Assembly (NCBI GenBank): GCA_039583695.1
Contig: JAVKSL010000118.1
Coordinates: 1-7,600, forward strand
DNA length: 7,600 nt
Direction: 5' to 3'
From: JAVKSL01 sp039583695
GTDB lineage: Bacteria; Actinomycetota; Acidimicrobiia; Acidimicrobiales; JAJPHD01
Each line of letters starts with the position of its first letter. Within the stretch, counting starts at the first letter, position 1. A model generated the notes under the pieces. It was not told where the DNA came from. It saw nothing but the letters and a program-made list of their open reading frames with translations, and did not search any database. Of this stretch, positions 1-4,736 are shown in pieces. The position numbers and the translations under genes were made by a program.

Positions 1-132
1 GACCCGGTGCTCCCCGCCCACCACCGTCGTCAAGCGGAGGTGGCTCCCCGTCTGGCGGACAACCTCATAGCCGTAGCCGCGGTGGAGGAGTGCGGCCAGT
101 TCTCTGCCGCCGAGGTCCCGGGGCAGTCTCAC
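1..132 (-). CDS. hicA: HicA-family mRNA interferase toxin, partial (3' end outside window)
   Basis: Seen: 44 codons run off the left edge. The protein begins VRLPRDLGGRELAALLH and continues to a G-S-H motif (RQTGSHLRL, about residues 28-36) before a beta-strand-rich stretch. Known: HicA toxins are small double-stranded-RNA-binding-fold ribonucleases of about 60-80 residues that cleave mRNA, and the His of the GSH motif is the catalytic residue. The start is a GTG whose last bases overlap the hicB stop (GTGA, 132-129), so the toxin is probably translated by reinitiation after HicB. The order here, antitoxin first and toxin second, fits that coupling. The C-terminal third lies outside the window, so integrity cannot be judged. 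The family call rests on the motif, the size and the HicB-like neighbour. Confidence 0.8.
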   Translation of the reverse strand, partial: MRLPRDLGGRELAALLHRGYGYEVVRQTGSHLRLTTVVGGEHRV

Positions 133-341
133 ACGGTGAGCAGCTCGTCGCGAACCAGATGAAGACGGACGACACGGGGCCGATCCCGCTCGTCGAAGTG
201 GCACACGACGGCGTCGCGGACCATCTCCCGCAGCTCGACAAGATCGTCTGCCTCGGTGAGGATGGCCTCCCCGAGCGCACGGGCTGTGTACCCACCCTCG
301 GGGGCTTCCTCCACCACGAAGACCAGCTCTGGCTCAGGCAC
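129..341 (-). CDS. hicB: HicB-like antitoxin
   Basis: Seen: 70 residues read from a GTG at 341, with a single beta-beta-alpha-beta fold pattern. The N-terminal strand has PELVFVVEEAPEGGYTAR, then ALGEAILTEADDLVELREMV, and the C-terminal strand has RVVRLHLVRDELL. Known: this is the classic short partial-RNase-H-fold HicB, which binds and blocks HicA. Relatives in actinobacteria are often mislabelled as 2-oxoisovalerate dehydrogenase. Longer reading-frame starts upstream add only low-complexity Ala/Pro sequence, so the GTG immediately before the first strand was preferred; a GAGG lies about 15 bases upstream. The stop overlaps the hicA start by four bases. There is no extra DNA-binding domain, so autoregulation, if any, is not visible in this protein. 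Confidence 0.82.
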   Translation of the reverse strand: MPEPELVFVVEEAPEGGYTARALGEAILTEADDLVELREMVRDAVVCHFDERDRPRVVRLHLVRDELLTV

Positions 342-625
342 TCCATCACGGTACCGCCTCGGCGGCCAGCTCGGTCCTTGGGTGAGGTAGGCCGCTGGCT
401 CAGCGGGCGGCGGTACGTCGGCCGCCGCCGCCGCCAGCACGCACTCCAGCCAGGCGTTGTTCTACGCCACAGCCTTGCAGGGCAGGTTCTGGAGGCCAGG
501 GATCCCGGTGCCATGGCTTCGATGGTCCCTGCTTCCCGTTCGTGGGGCGATCCTCGGCCGACGCGTCGACGCCCGGTGCGGCCGCCAGCAGCGTGTCGGC
601 GATCTCCGCTTCGCAAGCCCGGCCC
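342..625. other. Gene-poor stretch between hicB and the HTH ORF
   Basis: Seen: open frames cross this stretch on both strands, but their translations are Ala/Arg/Pro/Gly-rich with no recognisable motif. They behave like the antisense shadows expected in GC-rich DNA. The divergent promoters for hicBA (minus) and the HTH ORF (plus) should lie here. No convincing -35/-10 pair was found. A minus-strand frame reading from a possible ATG at 627 begins MGRACEAEIADTLLAAAPG and could be a small gene, but nothing supports it beyond being open. Confidence 0.35.
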
Positions 626-784
626 ATGTCAGCCCCGCCGCTCCGCTACTGGCGAGAGGGGCGCACCGCTCAGGTCTCCGTAGAGCTGACGGCCCAGCTG
701 CTCGGCGTCGGCCCGGCGACGGTACGTCGCTGCGTGAAGCTCCAGGCCCACTCGGCCAACGGCGCGGCCAGGACTGGGCCGTGA
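626..784 (+). CDS. Small helix-turn-helix protein, excisionase/MerR-like, probably frameshifted
   Basis: Seen: 52 residues from ATG 626, containing a helix-turn-helix of the HTH_17/excisionase type at about residues 16-34 (VSVELTAQLLGVGPATVRR). Family proteins continue after this with a short wing like W-x-x-x-G-R-L-P and a basic strand. In the annotated frame the continuation is atypical (CVKLQAHSANG). In the +1 reading frame it is typical (EAPGPLGQRRGQDWAVTAA) and runs straight into the next ORF. A single lost G near 736 would join the two frames. So either two genes overlap by GTGA at 781-784, or one DNA-binding gene is broken. No ribosome binding site is evident before ATG 626. Such small HTH proteins are common in integrative elements and plasmids, which fits the relaxase remnant downstream. 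The function here is inferred. Confidence 0.5.
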   Translation: MSAPPLRYWREGRTAQVSVELTAQLLGVGPATVRRCVKLQAHSANGAARTGP

Positions 785-1524
785 CCGCCGCCCGGCCACT
801 GGCCGTGGTGGTGGACCCCTCCGAGGAGCTGGTGGCCGGGCTGGGCCGGATCGAGGGCTGGCTCCTCCACGCCGGCCCGGAGGACGACGGCGGTGAAGCT
901 GCCGTGGGCGCCGGCGCCCAGGCGGCCGCAGAGCTGGCCTCCGCTCTGATTCAAGCTGCCGGGAGAGCCCCGGTGCTGTACAGCTCAGACGGGAGGACCG
1001 AGCTCGTGGCCCGCCTGGTCATCTCCGCGGACCTGGAGGGCGCCGTAGAGGCTCTCCGCCGGGGGCTGGAGGCGGTGCCCGCTTCGACGCCATCGGCCAC
1101 GACGGCGCGGGTCCTCGACCTGCTGGGCCGGGCCGCGGTGTGGTCTCGCACCGACCGACGCCAGCACTCTCTTCTAGCGTGGCGGCGAGCCAAGGTCGCC
1201 GAGCTCAACCGCCTCGCCCGGGACCGGATGGCCGCCGCCGGTCGGCTCACCGGCCCCTCGCTCACCACCTCCGACGGCACCCCCGTATCGGGCGGGGGAC
1301 CGGGCCTTCGCCCTCGCCCCCGACCACCAAGCCGGGCTGGTCACTTCCCAGCGGGCCACCGTCACCACCGTCGAGCCCAGCGGCACCGTCACGTTGCACC
1401 GACGAGGGCGGCAGGACAGCCTCACCGGCGAGCAACTCACCCGGCGCCGCAGGCGTCATCTCTACCGCCGGTCCGCCGGAGTCGAGCGGCCAGCTCGACC
1501 AGGCCACCGCCACGAGGCCCCTGA
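781..1524 (+). CDS. Unrecognised ORF fused to relaxase-derived sequence
   Basis: Seen: a possible GTG start at 781 overlaps the preceding stop. Residues 1 to about 118 (from VTAARPLAVVVDPSEEL through ARVLDLLGR) have good protein-like composition, with predicted alternating strands and helices, but match no family I recognise. From about residue 119 (AVWSRTDRRQHSLLAWRRA) the sequence is clearly relaxase/helicase-like and in frame with the first part. After codon 168 the frame turns into Pro/Arg/His-rich noise because of a frameshift near 1282. The first part may be the C-terminal portion of the HTH gene upstream, read through a lost base near 736. This looks like a junction of two unrelated genes created by a deletion, followed by decay. 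Function is not known. Confidence 0.4.
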   Translation: MTAARPLAVVVDPSEELVAGLGRIEGWLLHAGPEDDGGEAAVGAGAQAAAELASALIQAAGRAPVLYSSDGRTELVARLVISADLEGAVEALRRGLEAVPASTPSATTARVLDLLGRAAVWSRTDRRQHSLLAWRRAKVAELNRLARDRMAAAGRLTGPSLTTSDGTPVSGGGPGLRPRPRPPSRAGHFPAGHRHHRRAQRHRHVAPTRAAGQPHRRATHPAPQASSLPPVRRSRAASSTRPPPRGP

Positions 1525-1531
1525 CCTGTAG
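1135..1531 (+). pseudogene. MobF-type (TrwC/TraA) relaxase-helicase fragment, frameshifted
   Basis: Seen: frame 1 gives DRRQHSLLAWRRAKVAELNR and LARDRMAAAGRLTGPSL up to SDGTP. Frame 2 then carries on with YRAGDRAFALAPDHQAGLVT and SQRATVTTVEPSGTVTL up to GEQL. Known: these are the consecutive late segments of the RecD-like helicase half of actinobacterial MobF conjugative relaxases, LAWRR..V..LN and the GDR-V..LAP..G.LVTSQRATV block. The break is an extra C in the run at 1280-1284. The expected final motif (GYA-TVHRSQG) is only faintly recognisable as HLYRRSAGVE before a TAG at 1529. The nuclease half and helicase motifs I-III are absent. It is the wreck of a conjugative element or plasmid transfer gene. 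The family call is firm for the block, but exact ends are approximate. Confidence 0.65.
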
Positions 1532-1853
1532 CGCCAGTCGGCCCGCGGACTTCACCCGCCCGTAAACGCCGGTTCGGGCGCGCCGGCAGCGCTCCGTCCG
1601 GGGCGATCTCGGAGTCGTTCTGGACGTCAGCACCTCCCACCGGCGCTGGGCCGTTCGGTCAGCGCGTTCTCGGCGGACCGACGCCCTCCGACCGTGCGCG
1701 GGATCCGTCGATGTGACGCACGCTGTGCCTGGGTCAACCATCGCCTCGGCAGAGCGCCGATCTGCCATTCTGGTGGGGATGAGGGGTGCTACTTGGTGAG
1801 CTCGGCGAGGCCGATTGGCCTCGCATCCGTCCCTGCGGCGATAGCACTGTCGG
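1532..1853. other. Region with no recognisable gene, one perfect hairpin
   Basis: Seen: no frame on either strand gives a motif I can identify. The long minus-strand frame across it is Arg-rich and also covers relaxase-derived sequence antisense, so it is probably a shadow. The only structured signal is the hairpin listed separately at 1805-1824. Base composition drops slightly in G+C toward the HNH-like gene, consistent with a junction between DNA of different origin. Confidence 0.4.
1805..1824 (+). repeat. Perfect 8-bp inverted repeat with GATT loop
   Basis: Seen: GCGAGGCC, loop GATT, GGCCTCGC, with a fully paired GC-rich stem about 30 bases before the HNH-like start codon at 1854. There is no T-run on either side, so a classic intrinsic terminator is not supported. 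It may be an operator, an mRNA leader structure or a factor-assisted terminator. Function is inferred only from geometry. Confidence 0.35.
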
Positions 1854-2276
1854 ATGGCTAGTCGGTGTGTCTTCTGCGGCCGCAAGCCGACGACTAAGGA
1901 GCACGTCTACGCGAGATGGCTACGCAAAGTGGTGACCGGAGATCGATTCATTATCGTCCTTGAGACGAACGCTGGCAAAAAGGTGAGGCGGCCCGGCCCG
2001 GCCCCAAGTCGGCTTTGACCTGACAGTGAACGTCGTTTGCCAAACCTGTAACAGCGGATGGATGTCAGCCCTGGAGAACACCGCCCGGAACCTCCTAACC
2101 GCAATGATCCAGGGAGAGCAGTGCCCGCTCGATGCCCACCAGCAGCGCACGCTGGCTACATGGGTCCACAAGACCATGCTGATGATGTGCCAGCAGGCTC
2201 CGGCGTCGGACGTTCCTGTCCCTAAATCGCACTACACGCATATGTATCGCGATAAGACGCCGCCCACTGGAACACT
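1854..2276 (+). pseudogene. HNH-endonuclease-like zinc protein, frameshifted and truncated
   Basis: Seen: ATG 1854 opens a frame with CVFCG (residues 5-9) followed by TTKEHVYARWL, which ends at a TGA at 2016. Frame 1 then supplies GFDLTVNVVCQTCNSGWM and ALENTARNLLTAMIQGE, then LDAHQQRTLATWVHKTMLMM. Known: a Cys-x2-Cys-Gly, then EHV/EHI, then a second Cys-x2-Cys-Asn-x-Gly-Trp-Met followed by LE and a conserved LATW..K helix is the layout of a family of HNH-like hypothetical proteins widespread in actinobacteria. One extra base between about 1977 (an A5 run) and 2004 (a GGCCC-rich stretch) would explain the frame change. Similarity ends around 2270 (TPPTGTLVC), where antitoxin-coding sequence begins in another frame, so the C-terminal part is deleted. 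Zinc binding and nuclease activity are inferred. Confidence 0.6.
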
Positions 2277-2510
2277 CGTCTGCGAAACCGCACGAGTCAG
2301 GTCATCGACGCCGTCCGCTCCGGTCAAGCCGTCACGCTGACCGTTCACGGTGAGCCCGTTGCTGACATCGTGCCACACGCCCGTCGGGCCAGGTGGCTCG
2401 ACGGCGGCCATCTCCGCCACCAACTCGGTGATCGCTCTGCAGATCCCGATCTGCGTCGCGTTCTCGACGACCTTTCCGGCCAGACCGTCGCAGACTTGGC
2501 AGACTTGTGA
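2256..2510 (+). CDS. Phd/YefM-family antitoxin, 5' end missing
   Basis: Seen: from about 2277 the frame encodes RLRNRTSQVIDAVRSGQAVT and LTVHGEPVADIVPHARRARW, then a C-terminal tail ending VADLADL. Known: LRN..S..I..V..G..V.LT.HG.PVA.IVP is the DNA-binding N-terminal domain of Phd/YefM-type antitoxins paired with VapC toxins, and the tail wraps the toxin. The gene normally starts a few residues before LRN, but here an in-frame TAA at 2253 is followed by no ATG, GTG or TTG before the domain. CTG 2280 is the only near-cognate option. The stop overlaps the vapC start by GTGA. The HNH-like sequence directly upstream suggests that a deletion removed the natural start. Whether enough antitoxin is made is uncertain. 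Confidence 0.7.
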   Translation, partial: DAAHWNTRLRNRTSQVIDAVRSGQAVTLTVHGEPVADIVPHARRARWLDGGHLRHQLGDRSADPDLRRVLDDLSGQTVADLADL

Positions 2511-2911
2511 GCGCACCCGCGGGTTTGCTCGACGCTTCCGTGTTCATCGCCAGCGAGAGCGGCCGCCCACTCGGTGAGCTACCCCAGCGGGTAGCCGTGT
2601 CGGCGATCACCGTCGGCGAACTTCAACTTGGCGTTCTGGCGGCGACGGACACCGCCGCTCGCGTTCGTCGGGCAGAGACCCTCGACCTCGCCCGCGACGC
2701 CGACCCAATAGCCATCAGCGAAGCGGTCATGGTCACGTGGGCTCGCCTGGTGGCGGATTGCCGAACGGCGGGCATCCAACGGTTAGTCAAGCTCACCGAT
2801 GCGCTCATCGCTGCCATCGCCGTCGAGCACGGGCTGCCGGTTGTCACCCAAGATGACGACTACGACCAGCTGGCGCGAGCACACCCCGCCCTAACCGTAA
2901 TCAAGGTATAG
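2507..2911 (+). CDS. vapC: VapC-family PIN-domain ribonuclease toxin
   Basis: Seen: 134 residues, full length for the family, from GTG 2507. PIN-domain acidic residues are all present: D9 in LLDASVF, E38 in AITVGELQLG, D98 in KLTDALIAAIA, and the D116-D118 cluster in VVTQDDDYDQL. Known: VapC toxins are Mg2+-dependent endoribonucleases that cleave tRNA or rRNA and are neutralised by a co-encoded antitoxin. The active site looks intact, so a functional toxin is plausible. Translation is probably coupled to the antitoxin through the GTGA overlap. If the antitoxin really lacks a start codon, this gene would be silenced too, which may explain how the cell tolerates the damaged antitoxin. The call is firm; target and activity are not visible. 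Confidence 0.9.
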   Translation: MSAPAGLLDASVFIASESGRPLGELPQRVAVSAITVGELQLGVLAATDTAARVRRAETLDLARDADPIAISEAVMVTWARLVADCRTAGIQRLVKLTDALIAAIAVEHGLPVVTQDDDYDQLARAHPALTVIKV

Positions 2912-2935
2912 GACATGCTATGGTTAGCCATCCAG

Positions 2936-2985
2936 TACGCTCAGAGGGATTCGAACCACAACCCTCTGATCCGTAGTCGCACGCA
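2936..2985 (-). other. 3' fragment of a tRNA-Arg(ACG) gene, putative attachment site
   Basis: Seen on the minus strand: GACTACGGATCAGA, which is an ACG anticodon loop (CTACGGA) with its 3' stem, then the variable region, GGTTCGAATCC (T arm) and a 3' acceptor strand ending near 2936. This matches the 3' half of actinobacterial tRNA-Arg(ACG) closely. The sequence upstream of the anticodon loop does not resemble the D arm or 5' acceptor strand, and the T stem has mismatches. So it is not a working tRNA gene. Known: tyrosine-recombinase elements integrate into tRNA 3' ends and leave such a fragment at the distal boundary. By orientation the element would lie to the right (higher coordinates), with the intact tRNA at its far end. 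Confidence 0.65.
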
Positions 2986-3068
2986 GGACGTCTAGCGGTG
3001 TCGGCAACAGCCTCCTGCCAGCGTCTTTGTTCCGGCGAAGTCGCTCGAAGTCTACCAGTGTCGAGTCT

Positions 3069-3092
3069 CTTGGCTGCCAGCTTGGCTGCCAG
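3069..3092 (+). repeat. 12-bp perfect tandem duplication
   Basis: Seen: CTTGGCTGCCAG occurs twice head to tail. On the minus strand it reads LAAKLAAK, in a frame that continues through the tRNA fragment. It sits about 85 bases from the putative attachment core. It could be arm-type recombinase binding sites or the decayed end of an integrase gene, but no integrase motif is visible, so both readings are inference. Confidence 0.5.
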
Positions 3093-3115
3093 GGCCCCCT
3101 CCACGCAGGGGACCC
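3092..3115 (-). terminator. Strong hairpin downstream of the HEPN gene, possible terminator
   Basis: Seen: arms GGGCCCCCT and AGGGGACCC around the loop CCACGC, eight of nine positions pairing. It lies about 30 bases past the hepT-like stop in the direction of its transcription. No T-run follows, so it would have to act as a non-canonical GC-rich terminator or a 3' stabilising structure. Confidence 0.35.
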
Positions 3116-3145
3116 TCTCGACCTCGGCGAGCACCTGAATCCGGC

Positions 3146-3531
3146 TCAGATGCTCGGCGGGCGTGGCCGACGCGGGTCCTGCCCGAGGGCACGCTCGGTG
3201 GCGATCACCGCCTCCCTAAGCCTCTGGAGGTCCTTCACCGAGGTCCGCCAGACGATGGCATCGTCAACCTCGCTGACCGACGTGTAGGCGAGGACGTGGC
3301 GGAAGCCGATGGCTTGCCCCAGCTCGCCGACCGCACGCGAGACGCCGATCACCTGGCAGTAGTTCTTGAACCGGCTCCCGGCGACTATCCACAGGTAGCG
3401 CAAGCGCTGGCGCCGATCGGCGCCCGACCGGAACGGCTCCTTACCCTCGGCCACCAAGGCGGCCAGCTCGTCCAGTGCCCCGAGCGCTCCGGCCAGCTCA
3501 GCTCGGAGCTGGCCAGGCGATCGTCGCTCAC
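3146..3531 (-). pseudogene. HepT-like HEPN-domain protein, frameshifted near start
   Basis: Seen: GTG 3531 gives VSDDRLAS, then the frame breaks. From 3508 another frame gives LRAELAGALGALDELAAL, RLRYLWIVAGSRFKNYCQ, then GFRHVLAYTSVSEVDDAIV and WRTSVKDLQRLREAV to a stop at 3146. One lost base near 3509 reunites them into about 128 residues, normal for HepT. Known: HepT ribonucleases are all-helical HEPN proteins with an R-x4-H motif, usually RNVLAH or RNLLVH in this arrangement. Here the motif reads RHVLAY: the catalytic His is Tyr (codon TAC, one transition from CAC) and the Asn is His. So the protein would probably be an inactive ribonuclease even if the frame were repaired. It overlaps the MNT-like gene by GTGA. 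The family call is from the LWIVAG, VDDAIVWRTS and L..LR..V pattern. Confidence 0.6.
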
Positions 3532-3797
3532 GCAGCGCTGGCGTGGCCGCCCAGCGGAGGGCCAGGGCGAGCGCCCGGTGCGTTCGCAGGCACGAGCGTA
3601 GGCCGCCACCCCAGCCACGACTCCACCTCGTCTTGGAAGGCGACGATGTCGAAATAGGTACGGTCCTCCGCCACTGCAGCGACCAGCTGCCCAAGGCCCG
3701 CTCCCAGCCGAAGGTCCGACAGGCCATGCTCGGCCGCCAGCCGCCATAGCAGTTCAGCGGCAGCCTCCAGCTCTCGCTCCTCCGGCGTACGACCCAT
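3528..3797 (-). CDS. Minimal nucleotidyltransferase (MNT)-like protein, putative MntA-type antitoxin
   Basis: Seen: 89 residues from ATG 3797 (two in-frame GTGs sit 6-9 bases upstream). The segment DRTYFDIVAFQDEVESWLGW followed by RPTLV aligns well with the second half of MNT domains, where the usual form is GRTFFDLV..QDELE..LG..VDLV. The first half, normally GSxARG...SDxDL, is replaced by LGAGLGQLVAAVA. Known: MntA antitoxins AMPylate HepT using the GS and DxD residues; these are absent here. The gene precedes and overlaps the HEPN gene, which supports the pairing. If it is an antitoxin, it would have to act by binding alone. An alternative is an MNT-derived structural protein. The reading frame is intact, unlike its partner's. 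Confidence 0.5.
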   Translation of the reverse strand: MGRTPEERELEAAAELLWRLAAEHGLSDLRLGAGLGQLVAAVAEDRTYFDIVAFQDEVESWLGWRPTLVPANAPGARPGPPLGGHASAA

Positions 3798-3806
3798 CGG
3801 CACCAC

Positions 3807-3812
3807 TGTATA
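3807..3812 (-). promoter_or_regulatory. Possible -10 box for the MNT/HEPN operon
   Basis: Seen: TATACA, inside GTATAC, ends about 9 bases before ATG 3797. A start of transcription 6-7 bases downstream would give a nearly leaderless mRNA, which actinobacteria use often, and no Shine-Dalgarno is present. No good -35 box is visible at 17 bases. Confidence 0.35.
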
Positions 3813-3961
3813 CGAGCCGTGAGCGGACGGCCTGCTAGGGGAGCTGGCGGGTGCAGGTGACGTTTCCGTGGGACTGCGGTCGGTGGCCCCCGAAGAGGCG
3901 GCCAGTGCACGACAGTTCGACTGGGCGCGCCATCTTGTCGGTGGAACTTTGAGGTGGCGGT

Positions 3962-3995
3962 CCTGTCACCCGCATGATGCCTGCCGAGTGACAGG
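3962..3995 (+). repeat. Perfect 8-bp inverted repeat flanking 18 bases
   Basis: Seen: CCTGTCAC at 3962-3969 and GTGACAGG at 3988-3995. It lies at the upstream edge of the transposase-like sequence, between the MNT/HEPN promoter region and the IS256 remnant. It could be a protein-binding dyad or a hairpin. It is not an obvious IS terminal repeat, because no partner copy was found on the other side. Confidence 0.4.
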
Positions 3996-4048
3996 CGTCG
4001 GGCGTCGCCGAAGACATTCCGATCAGGAAGGGGACATGCCAAGATGAA

Positions 4049-4330
4049 GAACTGCCAGACGACGAGCCAACGTCGCTGCGCCACGGCAGCGACGACGGGC
4101 TGGTGAGCCTGGGCGGTCGCCAGGTACACGTCACCCGCCCGTGGGTGCGCAGCGCCGACCGCGCCGAGGAGATCGGGCTCTCGACCTACCAGGCGGTCGC
4201 CTCGAGCGAGTTCCTCGCCAAGATGGCCATGGAGAAGATCCTGGCCAAGATCTCGACCCGCCGCTACGGCGCCGGCCCAGAGCCGGCCGGCAAAGCCGTC
4301 GGGGCCAAGACCCGCTCCCAGCCCGTTTTC
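4049..4330 (+). mobile_element. IS256/Mutator-family transposase remnant
   Basis: Seen: frame 2 reads DEPTSLRHGSDDGLVSLGGR, then QVHVTRPWVRSAD, then LSTYQAVASSEFLAKMAMEK and ILAKISTRRY. Known: L-G-G-R-x-V-x-V-x-R-P-R-V-R-S-x-D, followed by TYE.F.S.ELL.RMA.E.MLAGLSTRRY, is the conserved N-terminal half of IS256-type transposases of actinobacteria. The match fades after KAVG near 4303; frame 1 then has an ARFPAAGQ that resembles the next block (RFVAATE), so a further frameshift is likely around 4315. The DDE catalytic domain is missing, and the frame has no start codon or plausible ribosome site at its 5' end (TGA at 3989). Terminal inverted repeats were not found. This is a dead, internally truncated fragment about 280-400 bases long. 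Confidence 0.65.
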
Positions 4331-4439
4331 CGGCCGCCGGGCAGTCGAGCGCAGGCACCAGGTCGGCGGAGCTCGAGCAGGCGGCCCTACTGGCGCCTGT
4401 GGCGGGCTGGCGGTGCTCGGCCCGACAGCCCGATCATTG

Positions 4440-4736
4440 AATCCCATGTGAATAGGTAACTTGCACTGCTGGAGGGACTATGCGAACTGCAGGTAAGGAG
4501 GTGCACTCGCCCAGGCGATCGATCTCGGGCCTAGTACCGCCGAGAGGGCCGATGGAACAGCAGACTGGTACTGTGACGCGGACCCTCCGTTCTGGGGGAT
4601 ATTCGTTGGGCGCAACACCGCGATGCTTTGCAGCTCGGGTTCGGCGGTGACCTGGCGGGGGCGTAGACCGTGTTGCCGCTCGCGGTGCCCGCCGCATCGT
4701 ACGCAGCCTCTAATCTAATACCTCTTGGCCATCGGC
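4440..4736. other. Intergenic region with a doubtful 56-codon ORF
   Basis: Seen: nothing here has a family signature. A plus-strand ORF, 4480-4650 (56 residues, starting MRTAGKEVHSPRR), is preceded by GGAGGG three bases before its ATG, which is close for a ribosome binding site. A minus-strand frame across the same bases is equally open. The stretch also holds the 3' untranslated region of the protease gene; no clear terminator hairpin with a T-run was found before the IS remnant. Confidence 0.25.

Noticed and set aside
90..683. A 197-codon plus-strand open frame
   Set aside because: It is antisense to hicB and hicA, which have clear family motifs, and has no motif of its own.
2936..2985. 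A functional tRNA-Arg gene
   Set aside because: The D arm and 5' acceptor strand are missing and the T stem has mismatches.
2901..3134. Minus-strand 77-codon frame with LAAKLAAK as an integrase tail
   Set aside because: No tyrosine-recombinase motif (R-HxxR-Y) is visible and the frame continues through the tRNA fragment. The position is suggestive but not enough to call a gene.
3146..4447. A 433-codon minus-strand open frame
   Set aside because: Only its last 120 codons (3508-3146) are protein-like (HEPN). The rest is antisense to the IS256 remnant or out of frame with the MNT-like gene, and is rich in Arg, Pro and Trp.
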